Assembly (NCBI GenBank): GCA_963585895.1
Contig: OY757915.1
Location: forward strand, 96,549,905 to 96,613,904
Reading direction: 5' to 3'
DNA length: 64,000 bases
Source of the DNA: Sepioteuthis lessoniana
Lineage: Eukaryota; Mollusca; Cephalopoda; Myopsida; Loliginidae
Shown: positions 60,194 through 62,130 of the stretch, piece after piece
Layout: the number at the start of each line of letters is the position of its first letter
Numbering within the stretch: the first letter of the stretch is position 1
Made by a program: the position numbers and the translations under genes
Notes under the pieces: generated by a model
Databases searched by the model: none
What the model was told of the DNA's origin: nothing
What the model saw: the letters and a program-made list of their open reading frames with translations, nothing else

Positions 60194-61776
60194 CTCAAAG
60201 AAAATGTTTATTTGGGATTAAAACCTGTTTTTTGTATCCTAAGTTCAATAGAAGATGAAATGTTTGTTATTTCTGTCCCATAATAATTGTTACATTTACT
60301 GTATGAAACATGCAAATCTAATAACTATTATGGAAAGAAGTAGTAAGATTTATTAAGTTGGTGAAAAATTAAGATGTTTTATTTTTTATTTATTTTTTTT
60401 AATGTTCAACTTTAAAACAGTAAATCTCATTTGTCAAGCAATTTTGATTTTTCCAATTTGATGAAAATGATGGTTGTTAAATGGTTATTGTTTAGTTTTT
60501 TTTGCAACCTCTTGACTTGTTTTGCATGACTTCAGTAATGTAATTCACCCTGTTCATGGGGTTTAGAATATGCTATCCCCTGCAGAGAGAGGGATAAGAC
60601 CAAATAAGGCGTCTTGGTATGACCATAAACTGCATTTGATGGTAAAGCTCAAGTTGTAGAGATTTGGAGAATGTGGAGTAGTCCTTTATTACAATTACTC
60701 CCAGTTCCACTCTGATCCAAAATAGTAGTACTTGCTAGGGTTTTATGTATGGGTCAAATAGATCTGTTTAAAAAAAAATTATTTGTGTTTTTTTTTTTTT
60801 TATTATTGTTGTTAATTTCAGATGCTTGTAACACTCTTCACCTTCAAGTGTCTTGTCTCTCTTCCTAAGTTTTTTTGAACCATTGTCAATCTTTACATTC
60901 ATTGATGATCCCCCTTGTCAAATGTTTAGTTGGGTAGTTTCAACTGTTTTGTTTCATTTAAAACTGATTGCAATAAAATCACTTGAATTTTTTTCTCTCT
61001 TTATTTTGACAACTTAAGATAAACAAGAATAAACAATAAAAACAAAACAATTAGCAGAAACCAGTAGAACAAAATTTCTATTTTAAAATGGTATATTACA
61101 TGCACATATCTTATTCTAAAATATGCATTAAAGTTATCACAAAAACTGCAATTATTTTTGCACCAAACTAATAACATGATGTAACACAAATTTTATTCCT
61201 GGATTGTATGTATTATTCCCTAATTGTTATAAAAGTATAAAAAGTTGCCATTATTCCCTCCAAATTTTGCTTTTGTAAGCTGAATAAATGAAATTTAGAA
61301 ATTAACCTATTTTTTATATAAAAAAGACAAACTTTCACAAATCTTGGCTGAATGTTTGGTTAATATTGTGAGTAATTTCTTACTCCTTTATATTTATAAC
61401 TAGTCAATAAAACCACTTAAATTTGTTTTCCAATTTTTTAATTTGTCAGTTTGAAAAAAAAAAAAATGAAAATCAAAACTTTAGCATAAACCAGGAGAGT
61501 GAAACTTGTACTTTAAAATGGTATATTAAAGGAAAACAGTTAAATTTAGTTTATTCCAAAATAAGCCCCAAAGTTTAAAATAACTAAAACTGCAATTATT
61601 TTTGCACTAATCTGATAATGATACTGATATTTGTTTATTTTTTTCTCTTTTAGGTGGAGCGTTTAACAAAAGAGTTTTCCATCTACCTGACAAAGGATGG
61701 ACGCATATCTGTGGCTGGTGTTTCCTCTGGAAATGTAGACTATCTTGCCCATGCTATTCATACAGTAACAAAATAA
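10771..61776 (+). CDS. GOT2: mitochondrial aspartate aminotransferase (GOT2), complete, 11 exons
   Basis: PLP enzyme interconverting aspartate + 2-oxoglutarate and oxaloacetate + glutamate in the mitochondrial matrix (malate-aspartate shuttle). Coding exons: 10771-10853, 34407-34563, 38518-38646, 41680-41739, 43686-43759, 49080-49167, 51563-51631, 53868-54054, 56505-56670, 59485-59635, 61654-61776. They total 1287 nt, giving 428 aa, close to 430 aa in human GOT2. All introns are GT..AG and all phases agree. Residues 1-28 form an Arg/Ser-rich presequence without acidic residues. Fold-type I landmarks: SGTGALR (131-137), Trp160 in PSWGNHTP, Asn213 in HNPTG, Asp241 and Tyr244 in FFDMAYQGF, the PLP-binding Lys277 in [10 protein letters not shown], Arg311 in [11 protein letters not shown] and Arg405 in GRISVAG. 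The key catalytic and carboxylate-binding residues are present, so the gene looks functional. Confidence 0.96.
13360..13715 (+). repeat. family E copy
   Basis: Has the GGTATGACACCAAAGTGCAT block, GGTGGTGAGGCTCCAGTTCT, the CCCAGAGTGGTAGTACC block, a short AT-rich body, and a degraded tail (CATAAAATAATCC, GATTGACATGC). Confidence 0.7.
13912..14162 (-). mobile_element. SINE family A copy, old
   Basis: Minus-strand A-family element, heavily diverged but colinear: the ACAGGGTCAATTTTT tail block, the CTCAGTCTGCCCTACTATTT middle and the TCCATTTCCTAAGATAA head end. It abuts the chimeric element at its right end. Confidence 0.65.
14163..14469 (-). mobile_element. chimeric SINE, second copy
   Basis: Colinear with 9009-9314. 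From the AACAGGTTCGAATTCAGAG block to TCTCATTGA I see only two differences over about 240 bp. The first 65 bp (the A-family 3' tail) are much more diverged. Both copies therefore keep the same unfamiliar 5' head joined to the family A 3' half. Confidence 0.7.
15001..15235 (+). mobile_element. SINE family B
   Basis: tRNA-like head with A box (TTGTGGTGTAATGGATAAAG) and a weak B box (AAGTTCAAACTCTAG), then the body CTTTTGGACAAATACTCTTG and the 3' tail TTTGGCATTGGATAACC followed by GGTTGGTATGCCATTAAAC. Copies also occur at 36880, 42095, 52325 and, truncated, at 54335. Confidence 0.8.
15541..15790 (-). mobile_element. SINE family C, well preserved
   Basis: Read on the minus strand, the tRNA-like head (TTAGCCTAGGGGTTAGAGTG; B box GGTTCAATCCC) is followed by an A-run, CAAGCAAG-type blocks and the conserved 3' end GGTTACCCTCGACTATGGTC. 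This is the best C copy in the window. Confidence 0.8.
16197..16410 (-). mobile_element. SINE family F
   Basis: Minus strand: CATGGTGTGATGATTAGCAA resembles an A-box region, and AGTAGCAAGTTTCATCCTC occupies the B-box place. The same layout is at 53540-53765, and a fragment of the distal part is near 17890-17960 (the GAACAGGCTCATCATTGCTT block). It is a distinct tRNA-like family, less certain than A to D. Confidence 0.55.
16425..16898. mobile_element. mariner/MITE-like element with terminal inverted repeats
   Basis: The left end AAAAAGTATAGAGACTGAAA and the right end TTTCAGTTTCAATACTTTTT are near-perfect reverse complements about 430 bp apart. The interior contains a minus-sense block (AGTCTCCTTTGGCATTCAAC) resembling the start of degenerate mariner transposases. 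It is a deletion derivative without coding capacity. Confidence 0.55.
18428..18655 (-). mobile_element. SINE family A copy, old
   Basis: Colinear with other minus-strand A copies: GGGCAGGATGTGACTTAAGG, TGGACTAGTTGCCTTACCAA, CCCTACTATTTACTTATAGT. The head is partly deleted. Confidence 0.7.
19192..19422 (-). mobile_element. SINE family C with expanded A-run
   Basis: C-family copy (GTTGACGACCGTAGTCAAGG at the left; B box GGGGTTCAATCTC on the minus strand). The linker between head and body, 6 to 8 A in the 15.5- and 35.6-kb copies, is about 32 A here (T run 19303-19334 on the + strand). Confidence 0.75.
20711..20743 (+). repeat. (TG)n microsatellite
   Basis: Dinucleotide GT/TG tract of about 32 nt with one C interruption. 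Confidence 0.9.
20890..22245 (+). mobile_element. LINE (RTE/CR1-like) reverse-transcriptase fragment, 5' truncated, split by a SINE
   Basis: Degenerate RT coding sequence on the + strand. Recognisable blocks in order: [15 protein letters not shown] (RT A motif region), [52 protein letters not shown] (the ADD catalytic block), [27 protein letters not shown], and a distal [12 protein letters not shown] block. Frameshifts and stops show it is dead. A family A SINE (21575-21868) interrupts it just upstream of STTWKSD. The same LINE family is present at 27.9-29.6 kb and 49.6-49.9 kb. Confidence 0.85.
21575..21868 (+). mobile_element. SINE family A, full length, inserted in the LINE
   Basis: Complete A element from GGAGGTGCCCGTGGTGTAAT to GAGGGGTTGGTAAATATG. 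It is flanked by the 16-bp direct repeat GTTATCAACAGGATAT at 21559-21574 and 21869-21884, which is itself part of the LINE coding sequence. This is one of the best-preserved A copies here, together with 54586-54878. Confidence 0.93.
22590..22662 (+). repeat. SINE family A fragment
   Basis: Short block matching the A middle and 3' part (ACCAGTCTAGTAGAAGGAAA, then CTCTGAATTTAAAACCTG). Confidence 0.55.
22950..24160 (-). pseudogene. Ty3/gypsy-type gag (zinc knuckle) relic
   Basis: Decayed LTR-retrotransposon gag on the minus strand. From high to low coordinate I read a coiled N-terminal block ([20 protein letters not shown] near 24110), [10 protein letters not shown], then [20 protein letters not shown], [28 protein letters not shown] (near 23660) and [12 protein letters not shown]. 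Near 23340-23420 there is [20 protein letters not shown] and a CX2CX4HX4C zinc knuckle ([14 protein letters not shown]). A protease-like start (KEVKFQLD) follows near 23200. Many stops and frameshifts are present. No LTRs or RT were found attached. The family match rests on my memory of this gag type. Confidence 0.75.
24285..24360 (+). repeat. family E 5' fragment
   Basis: CTAGACATGACACTAAACTG, CCAGTGGAATGGTTCCAGTT and following bases match the E core, which then gives way to a GC-rich tandem repeat. Confidence 0.55.
24361..25045 (+). repeat. tandem duplication, unit about 357 bp, GC-rich
   Basis: Two diverged copies, about 24361-24717 and 24718-25045. Each has TTGGCTTATTGACTGGAGAT, a CCCCCC-rich block, ATTGCCTGGTGCCTGAGG, GCGCCCCTAATAA-type, GACGCATGTGG and AATTTGTACGTTGGTGGGAT. 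It is clearly richer in G+C than the flanks. Short overlapping open frames run through it, but none shows a recognisable domain and codon periodicity is not convincing. Confidence 0.75.
25080..25190 (+). repeat. family E/B 3' tail
   Basis: TTCTGGCATTAAATAACCCA, then AGTTGATATGCC and TTAAACAAATAAACC. This is the shared tail of families B and E, here closing the GC-rich tandem segment. Confidence 0.65.
25200..27015. other. intron 1 stretch, nothing recognised
   Basis: AT-rich sequence. A part near 25310-25390 repeats 20570-20660 (ATGAATTATATAAAATARCA, TTCTTSGTYAGGCCAAGARC), so a low-copy repeat is present. An inverted E/B tail (GGTATGTAATGGCATATCAA, then GGGTTATTTAATGCCAAA) lies at about 26200-26250. 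No gene is seen. Confidence 0.5.
27016..27295 (-). mobile_element. SINE family D with hammerhead-like tail
   Basis: On the minus strand, the head GGACACATGGCACAGTGGAT and B-box-like GTTTCAGGTTCAATCTC are followed by a body and the tail TTGAAGAAGGCCAATG..ATTGGCCGAAACATTGTG. Related copies lie at 50165-50418 and, decayed, 57870-58150. Confidence 0.75.
27023..27058 (-). ncRNA. hammerhead-core-like motif in SINE D tail
   Basis: Minus strand: YTTGAAGA, then a perfect 7-bp hairpin (GGCCAAT / ATTGGCC), then GAAAC. This resembles the CUGANGA..stem II..GAAA core with one substitution. Flanking stem I and III and a cleavage site are not demonstrated. Confidence 0.35.
27716..27928 (+). mobile_element. 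SINE family A, 5' part (interrupted by a LINE)
   Basis: A-family middle: GAACTCAAATCCTGAAAAAG, CTCCAGCTATGAGTAAATAG, CAACCAGTCTAGGAGAAGGA, ending AATTCAAACCAGCT at 27928. The remaining 3' part resumes at 29591 after the LINE insertion. Confidence 0.75.
27929..28755 (-). pseudogene. LINE (RTE/CR1-like) RT C-terminal segment
   Basis: Minus-strand coding relic, reading from 28749 down: [20 protein letters not shown] with the catalytic YANDI/YADD position, [60 protein letters not shown]. Then, with frameshifts, [21 protein letters not shown], the [20 protein letters not shown] block, [19 protein letters not shown] and ARTYIQQL. The expected Asp-Asp is YAND here, so the active site is changed. 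It forms the 3' half of a rearranged insertion. Confidence 0.88.
28756..29581 (+). pseudogene. same LINE, 5'-ward segment in inverted orientation
   Basis: Plus-strand relic of the region upstream of RT in the same family: [11 protein letters not shown] at 28769, [80 protein letters not shown]-like and [18 protein letters not shown]. It ends in a [10 protein letters not shown] block, the start of RT. It meets the minus-strand half head to head at about 28755. Confidence 0.85.
29591..29628 (+). mobile_element. SINE family A, 3' part after LINE
   Basis: ATACTCTGCTTAAAAATTGA then CCTTGTGTCACATTC: this is the continuation of the A copy that stops at 27928. AAACCAGCT (27920-27928) and AAACCAACT (29582-29590) are the apparent target-site duplication of the LINE. 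Confidence 0.7.
30492..30522 (+). repeat. (TG)n microsatellite
   Basis: Uninterrupted GT/TG dinucleotide tract. Confidence 0.9.
30895..31030 (+). mobile_element. SINE family A, 5' truncated
   Basis: GGGCAGTCTGGGTTCTTCAG, AACAAGTCTAGGAGAAGGGA, AATTCAAACCAGCTGTACTC and the GTCATATCCTGC tail ending GGGTAAAATA. The head and body are absent. Confidence 0.75.
31975..32180. mobile_element. mariner-like fragment
   Basis: Begins GAGGGTTCGCTGAAAAGTTA and contains TGTAACCAATGAGGTTTACT and a CTTGCAGTCCACACA block. A second copy of this layout, interrupted by family E, is at 56930-57700. The inferred family is mariner; no intact transposase remains. Confidence 0.5.
32195..32420 (+). repeat. unclassified repeat G, copy 1
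   Basis: TAGTTGCTTTTTATTGAAAC through AGAAAGCAAATGGAATTTGG and TGAGTCAAAATTATTAATAA matches 34093-34330 along its length with indels. No tRNA boxes or coding are recognised. Confidence 0.55.
32515..32600 (+). repeat. SINE family A 3' fragment
   Basis: CTTATATCACATCCTATCTT followed by GGGAGGGGATTTGGTAAATA resembles the A 3' tail. Confidence 0.45.
34093..34330 (+). repeat. unclassified repeat G, copy 2
   Basis: TAGTTGCTTTTTATTGCGAC, TGTCACTTCTTCACTGAGGA and an AATTATTAATTAAAAAGCAA end match 32195-32420. It ends about 75 bp before GOT2 exon 2. Confidence 0.55.
34407..34563 (+). CDS. GOT2: GOT2 exon 2
   Basis: Encodes [20 protein letters not shown], then [20 protein letters not shown] and [12 protein letters not shown]: the start of the mature enzyme with the conserved LGVGAYRD block. 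Phase: 1 base completing Ala28, then 52 codons. Donor GTCAGT. Confidence 0.95.
34620..34900 (-). mobile_element. possible small PLE-type relic with inverted ends
   Basis: GATGAATTTATTAA at 34628-34641 and its reverse complement TTAATAAATTCATC near 34864-34877 bracket a segment. On the minus strand the segment carries CTTGATGATGGTATATTAATACCAAAACG (about 34663-34691, given here only as its layout: TTGATGA, hairpin GGTAT/ATACC, AAAAC), like the PLE 3' end. No coding remains. Confidence 0.4.
35443..35510 (+). mobile_element. family C tRNA-like head alone
   Basis: AGCCCATTAGCATAATGGTT (A box) and TATGGTTCAATCCCAATAC (B box) give a Gly/Glu-tRNA-like sequence. The acceptor stem does not close, so it is a SINE head or tRNA pseudogene rather than a working tRNA. 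Confidence 0.6.
35608..35860 (-). mobile_element. SINE family C
   Basis: AGTTGGCTGACCATAGTTGA at the left, then GGCAACTTGAAGGTTCC, the ATAATACCGAGTGTTAAGCA block, T8 linker and minus-strand B box AGGTTCAATTC. Standard C layout, moderately diverged. Confidence 0.75.
35870..36870. other. intron 2 stretch, possible LINE relic not classified
   Basis: AT-rich. Blocks such as AGATCCTCGAGGAACACTGG and GATACCATATCAAATGCTTG (36395-36570) recall an old LINE coding region, but I cannot read a continuous frame. A poly-T run is at 36499-36527. Confidence 0.35.
36880..37110 (+). mobile_element. SINE family B
   Basis: GATTCCCTATGGTGTAATAG head, CTGACTCCAAACATGCTATT, CACTTTTGGAAAGTTATGCA, and tail TTTGGCATTAAATAACCCAT then AAGGTTGATATTC. 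Confidence 0.75.
37262..38255. repeat. family E copy with a second E copy inserted in reverse
   Basis: 37262-37440 is an E 5' part on + (GAGGCTACAGAATACACTGA, GGTGAGGCTCCAGCTCTAGA). 37560-37970 is an E copy on the minus strand, tail first (ATATCAACCTTTGTCGG) and ending CTACAGCCCCAGCTGAC. 37975-38255 is again E body and tail on + (ATATAGGATTTGGTATTAAA). The outer pieces look like one element split by the inner one. Confidence 0.65.
38518..38646 (+). CDS. GOT2: GOT2 exon 3
   Basis: 43 whole codons: [43 protein letters not shown]. The EYxPIGG and AKLAFG blocks are typical of the family. Acceptor TTTTCAG, donor GTATGA. Confidence 0.95.
38647..41679 (+). other. GOT2 intron 3
   Basis: Holds a minus-strand open frame at 38963-39361 (132 codons, no recognised domain), a poly-T run at 39727-39760, an E copy and, near 41300-41520, a repeat also seen at 9.66-9.91 kb. 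No other gene is recognised. Confidence 0.7.
40452..41065 (+). repeat. family E, nearly full length
   Basis: GCTTAGAATACACTAACTGT, CTGTGTATGACACTAAACTG, GGTGAGATTCCTCTTCTGGA, then the AT-rich body made of imperfect repeats (TTATTTGTATT..GAATA..TTGAARCCATA blocks) and tail CATAAAATAACCTTAGATGA then GTTGACATGCC. Confidence 0.75.
41680..41739 (+). CDS. GOT2: GOT2 exon 4
   Basis: A 20-codon exon, [20 protein letters not shown], with the PLP-phosphate-binding SGTGALR loop. Reading continues in phase into exon 5 without a missing residue relative to vertebrate GOT2. Acceptor TTTCAG, donor GTAATT. Confidence 0.93.
41864..41902 (+). repeat. (CA)n microsatellite
   Basis: AC/CA dinucleotide tract with one AA interruption near its start, 125 bp after exon 4. 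Confidence 0.9.
42095..42325 (+). mobile_element. SINE family B
   Basis: GGAATTCCTGTGATGTAGTG head, GTGAGTTCAAACTCCAGTCA (B box), CACTTTTGAACTAATACCCT, and tail TTTGTATTGAATAACCTACA then AAGTTGATATACCGTTAAAC. Confidence 0.78.
42633..43515 (-). mobile_element. mariner-family element, deleted and inactive
   Basis: Terminal inverted repeats CTATCAGGTTGGAATGAATG at 42633 and its reverse complement ending at 43515, with similarity continuing inward about 50 bp (AGAGTATATATTATAAATGA). TA dinucleotides flank it at 42631-42632 and 43516-43517. On the minus strand, near 42940-42990, the frame reads [17 protein letters not shown], matching the HDNARPH catalytic region of mariner transposases with the Asp replaced. 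At 883 bp against about 1.3 kb for a complete mariner, it is internally deleted. Confidence 0.88.
43686..43759 (+). CDS. GOT2: GOT2 exon 5
   Basis: [20 protein letters not shown] and TPIL plus two bases of Lys168. It contains the PSWGNHTP block whose Trp160 stacks on the PLP ring in the family. Donor GTAAGT. Confidence 0.95.
43805..43829 (+). repeat. (TC)n/(AC)n microsatellite
   Basis: CT tract of about 20 nt followed by a short CA tract, 45 bp after exon 5. Confidence 0.85.
44250..44282 (-). ncRNA. hammerhead-core-like motif, inverted PLE copy
   Basis: Minus strand CTGATGATGGCCC, loop, GGGC, AGAAAG: CUGAUGA and GAAA separated by a short stem with a bulged G. PLEs are known to carry hammerhead ribozymes. 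The other stems are unproven here. Confidence 0.4.
44404..44904 (-). pseudogene. PLE GIY-YIG endonuclease domain (166 codons, N-truncated)
   Basis: Open frame without stops for the C-terminal part of a PLE polyprotein. About residues 60-130 show the GIY-YIG fold signature in PLE form: [13 protein letters not shown] (with the Cys pair of PLE endonucleases), [20 protein letters not shown] and HLKKHSC. The frame then runs through [18 protein letters not shown], near the conserved Glu. In an intact PLE it would follow the RT on the same strand. Here its RT half is missing, so it cannot be expressed as a full protein. The open frame suggests recent insertion. Confidence 0.85.
44931..45614 (+). pseudogene. 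PLE N-terminal region
   Basis: A 227-codon open frame of the plus-strand PLE copy: helical and Lys/Asn-rich, with [40 protein letters not shown] (a typical PLE N-terminal block, LT..Q..FLNLG) and [18 protein letters not shown] frameshift near 45590 breaks it from the following [13 protein letters not shown] stretch, which is read in another frame to about 45770, where a second shift restores the original frame. Confidence 0.8.
45744..46697 (+). pseudogene. PLE reverse transcriptase
   Basis: 317-codon frame with the RT motifs of Penelope-like elements: [40 protein letters not shown] (motif A), [20 protein letters not shown] (motif B) and [12 protein letters not shown] (motif C with YVDD), then FLDVLI and [10 protein letters not shown]. 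After [13 protein letters not shown] the frame has lost the segment leading to the endonuclease and enters endonuclease DNA out of frame, ending after [10 protein letters not shown]. So the RT core is intact but the element lacks a linked GIY-YIG domain. Confidence 0.92.
46791..46821 (+). ncRNA. hammerhead-core-like motif, plus PLE copy
   Basis: CCTGATGATGGCCCAAAGTC followed by GGGCAGAAAG: same motif as in the inverted copy, about 160 bp from the PLE end. Confidence 0.4.
47518..47600 (+). repeat. family E, 5' part (interrupted)
   Basis: GTTAGCTGGGGCTGTAAGAG, ACACTGACTGCATCTCTGTA and the start of the ATGACACT block. E resumes at 48430 with AAATAATCTGATGGTAAGGC, so the 825 bp between them are an insertion. 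Confidence 0.75.
47601..48425. mobile_element. solo-LTR-like insertion in family E
   Basis: Splits an E copy with a 4-bp direct repeat CACT (47597-47600; 48426-48429). Termini TATAGGACTTAC and GTCCTCCTACA are short imperfect inverted repeats. It contains CpG sites unlike the flanks, a CCATTGGCC block and a TATA-box-like CTATAAATACGTC at about 47795 in plus sense, plus a (CA) tract at 48091-48124. No gag or pol. An LTR is the simplest reading; a non-autonomous DNA element is possible. Confidence 0.5.
48430..48868 (+). repeat. family E, 3' part
   Basis: GGTAAGGCTCCAGCTCTGGA, AGGTCTACTCTGGCTTGAAG, AT-rich body, and tail TTTGGCATTAAATAACCTAC then AATGGTTGATATGTC. Confidence 0.75.
49046..49077 (+). 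repeat. T32 tract forming the exon 6 polypyrimidine tract
   Basis: Thirty-two uninterrupted T directly followed by the AG acceptor of GOT2 exon 6. Confidence 0.9.
49080..49167 (+). CDS. GOT2: GOT2 exon 6
   Basis: One base completing Lys168, then [20 protein letters not shown] and FQSALSDIS. The YYDPKTCG block is characteristic of mitochondrial AAT. Donor GTAAGT. Confidence 0.95.
49204..49275. mobile_element. palindromic MITE-like element
   Basis: Two 21-bp arms (49204-49224 and 49255-49275) are perfect reverse complements (TCTGTCCCATAAGAG..), separated by 30 bp. The right flank AGGGAGTA resembles Stowaway-type ends. Related, more diverged hairpins are at 56775-56838 and 60270-60345. Confidence 0.65.
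49575..49870 (-). pseudogene. LINE (RTE/CR1-like) C-terminal fragment
   Basis: Minus-strand relic of the C-terminal region of the LINE at 27.9-28.7 kb. The TKQQLY, DELIS-type and SLED-type blocks are recognisable only across frameshifts (for example [13 protein letters not shown] from the 49692-49907 frame). Confidence 0.6.
50165..50418 (-). mobile_element. SINE family D, best copy
   Basis: Minus strand: GGGGCCCCGTGGCGCAACGG head (Arg-tRNA-like A box), a body, and the tail CACCTGAAGAAGGCCAGAGG..TTTGGCCGAAACGTAGTGAA. The head and tail are sharply conserved with respect to the 27.0-kb copy. Confidence 0.8.
50172..50207 (-). ncRNA. hammerhead-core-like motif in SINE D tail
   Basis: Minus strand CCTGAAGA, stem GGCCA..TGGCC, GAAACGT. 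This agrees with CUGANGA..stem II..GAAA without mismatch. Helices I and III and the UH cleavage site could not be drawn confidently. Confidence 0.4.
50660..51080 (+). repeat. family E copy
   Basis: CAATGAGTGTCCTGGATATG, TTTGATGGTGAGGTACCATA, CTCCCAGGTTTGCTCTAACC, AT-rich body, tail TTTGGCATGAAATAACCTAC. Confidence 0.75.
51085..51300 (-). mobile_element. SINE family A copy, old
   Basis: GCATGATGTGACAATTAAGT, CTTCTAGACAGGTTGCCTTA, and the TCCGGGATTTGAACTCTGGT B-box region on the minus strand. It directly follows the E copy. Confidence 0.7.
51563..51631 (+). CDS. GOT2: GOT2 exon 7
   Basis: 23 codons, [20 protein letters not shown] then DPR, with Asn213 of the HNPTG motif that contacts the PLP O3'. 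Donor GTAAGA. Confidence 0.95.
52030..52320 (+). repeat. family E, 5' part (interrupted by SINE B)
   Basis: GGGTATGACACTAAATTGCA, GGGGTGAGGTTCTGATTTTG, AGTACTTGTTAGGGTCCCAT, then AT-rich body to GTAAACAGATGATTC. The body resumes after 52552. Confidence 0.7.
52321..52552 (+). mobile_element. SINE family B inside family E
   Basis: AGTCCCCATGATGTAGTGGG head, GTGAGTTCAAACTCCAGTTG, and tail TTTGGCATTAAATAATCCAA then AAGGTTGATATACCATTAAA. It splits the AT-rich body of the E copy; a clear target duplication is not visible. Confidence 0.75.
52553..52800 (+). repeat. family E, 3' part
   Basis: Imperfect repeats of the E body (AGGAATAGTTACTTGAAACC; TTGTATTAAGTATAGTTGCT) and a degraded tail (TTTACATTAAATAACTCAAC). 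Confidence 0.6.
53540..53768 (-). mobile_element. SINE family F
   Basis: Minus strand: TGTCATAGCGTAATATTTAA and AGTAGTAAGTTCAATCCTC take the A- and B-box places. The layout is shared with 16197-16410. Confidence 0.55.
53868..54054 (+). CDS. GOT2: GOT2 exon 8 (PLP lysine)
   Basis: 62 codons plus one base: [62 protein letters not shown]. Asp241 and Tyr244 contact the cofactor, and Lys277 (SFSKNMG) is the Schiff-base lysine. Donor GTAAGC. Confidence 0.96.
54335..54470 (+). mobile_element. SINE family B, 5' truncated
   Basis: GGGCTAATGCCCTTGGGAAA, CAGCTATGGATTAAATAGTA, tail TTTGGCATTAAATAATCCAC. The tRNA-like head is missing. Confidence 0.7.
54586..54878 (+). mobile_element. SINE family A, full length with target-site duplication
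   Basis: From GAGGTGCCCGTGGTGTAATG (A box) through GAGTTCAATTCCTGG (B box) and CTAGGAGAAGGAAAACTCTG to GAGGGGTTGGGTAAATAGG. It is flanked by the 15-bp repeat ACCACTTAGTTTGTG at 54571-54585 and 54879-54893. Very similar to 21575-21868, implying recent activity. Confidence 0.93.
54900..56504 (+). other. rest of GOT2 intron 8, nothing recognised
   Basis: AT-rich. An open frame at 55257-55550 (97 codons, hydrophobic) lies in sequence with internal near-repeats (CCAGTGGTCGTTTCTTG, AGCTGGTGGTCACTTGTC) and shows no known domain. I do not call it a gene. Confidence 0.5.
56505..56670 (+). CDS. GOT2: GOT2 exon 9
   Basis: Two bases of Gly283, then [54 protein letters not shown] and two bases of Trp338. 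Arg311 ([11 protein letters not shown]) binds the substrate side-chain carboxylate across the dimer in the family. Confidence 0.95.
56775..56838. mobile_element. palindromic MITE-like element, diverged
   Basis: CTTTTGTCCCATAATAGTTG at the left and AATGTAACAACTATTGAGGC then AAAAG at the right are imperfect reverse complements. Same family as 49204-49275. Confidence 0.5.
56851..56910 (+). repeat. (AC)n(AT)n(AC)n compound microsatellite
   Basis: CA tract, about 38 nt of AT, then CA again. Confidence 0.9.
56930..57700. mobile_element. mariner-like fragment interrupted by family E
   Basis: GAGGGTTGGCTGAAATGTTC (56934) and the continuation CTCGTAGAATGTGACCAAAT (57557) are contiguous in the related copy at 31975-32180. 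The 580 bp between them are a family E element. Confidence 0.55.
56978..57556 (+). repeat. family E, full length
   Basis: GACTGGGACTGTAGAATACA start, CTGACATGACACTAAACAAT, GGTGAGGTTCCAGTAATGCT, GTCCTATCTATGGGTCAAAT, AT-rich body, and tail TTTGGCATTAAATAACCAAC then AATGGTTGATATGCCGCC. Best reference copy for E in the window. Confidence 0.8.
57870..58150 (-). mobile_element. SINE family D, old
   Basis: CCCTTTATTCAATCTATGGA, AGTAGATTGTTCTCATTCCT and GGGATTGAACTCATTACCAC (minus-strand B box) align with the 27.0-kb copy. The hammerhead-like tail is degraded (TTTTCTTCAGCTGG). Confidence 0.6.
58160..58460 (-). mobile_element. SINE family A, old
   Basis: TATTTAACCAACCCCTGCAT, AAAAGGTCAGTTTTTAAGTG, TCCTACTATTTAGAATTGGA, TCCATTTCCTAAGATAATAA. 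Colinear with A on the minus strand. Confidence 0.7.
58773..59313 (-). mobile_element. CpG-rich solo LTR
   Basis: 541 bp with minus-strand ends TGTAATATAATGG and CCTTGTAAATGTAACA (TG..CA), flanked by the 4-bp repeat TAAA (58769-58772; 59314-59317). Minus strand shows a TTTTATATATC TATA-like block near its 5' end and AATAAAG near its 3' end. G+C and CpG are far above the flanks. Minus-strand open frames of 61 and 91 codons cross it without a known domain. It fits a recent Ty3/gypsy-type LTR left by recombination; not tied to the gag relic at 23 kb. Confidence 0.7.
59485..59635 (+). CDS. GOT2: GOT2 exon 10
   Basis: One base of Trp338, then [50 protein letters not shown]: the small-domain helix and the [10 protein letters not shown] strand. 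Donor GTGAGT. Confidence 0.95.
59645..59795 (+). repeat. family E fragment
   Basis: GAGTATGACATTAAACTTCA, GGTGGTGAGGTTTCAGTTTT, CCCAGAGTGGTAGTACCTGT. It starts about 10 bp after exon 10. Confidence 0.7.
60151..60191 (+). repeat. (AT)n microsatellite
   Basis: TA/AT tract of about 40 nt. Confidence 0.9.
60270..60345. mobile_element. palindromic MITE-like element, diverged
   Basis: TTTCTGTCCCATAATAATTG and AATAACTATTATGGAAAGAA are imperfect reverse complements, as in 49204-49275. Confidence 0.5.
60545..60790 (+). repeat. family E copy, truncated
   Basis: AGAATATGCTATCCCCTGCA, CTTGGTATGACCATAAACTG, CTCCCAGTTCCACTCTGATC, TATGGGTCAAATAGATCTGT. It ends in a T-rich stretch at 60789-60801. Confidence 0.7.
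60800..61653 (+). other. rest of GOT2 intron 10
   Basis: AT-rich. Segments 60960-61145 and 61405-61600 are diverged direct repeats of each other (CAATAAAATCACTTGAATTT / CAATAAAACCACTTAAATTT; AAACTGCAATTATTTTTGCA twice). No gene is recognised. Confidence 0.6.
61654..61776 (+). CDS. GOT2: GOT2 exon 11 and stop
   Basis: [40 protein letters not shown], then TAA at 61774-61776. Arg405 in GRISVAG binds the substrate alpha-carboxylate. The protein ends where GOT2 normally ends. Confidence 0.96.
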   Translation: MERLTKEFSIYLTKDGRISVAGVSSGNVDYLAHAIHTVTK

Positions 61777-62130
61777 AATTAGCCCATTTTTGTTAAGCAG
61801 TATCAATTAATATTTTAAAAAAATGCTAAAATTTAAAAAAAATGAAACTCTAATCACATGTAGAATTTTTTTGTATAGAATTTTCCATGATTGGCAATAA
61901 TTCTCTACTTTCTGTAGCCACAATTTCATCAACACTTAAAAGTACTTGTAATAGTATGATAATGACAACACTTGTTGGCTTTGAAAGTCAACATCTGCTC
62001 ATTGTACAGTGGCCCAGATAAGCATATTTTATATTTTAGCTAATGTAAAAAGTCTCTGTATTTGTGATACAGAGACAATATGCTGGGCATAAATTGTTAA
62101 TGATTAAGAATAAATGACTCCATTATTTAT
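61777..62130 (+). other. GOT2 3' UTR (inferred)
   Basis: Sequence after the stop. An AATAAA at 62109-62114 is a good polyadenylation signal candidate; an AATAAA near 61772 overlaps the stop and is unlikely to be used. Confidence 0.5.
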
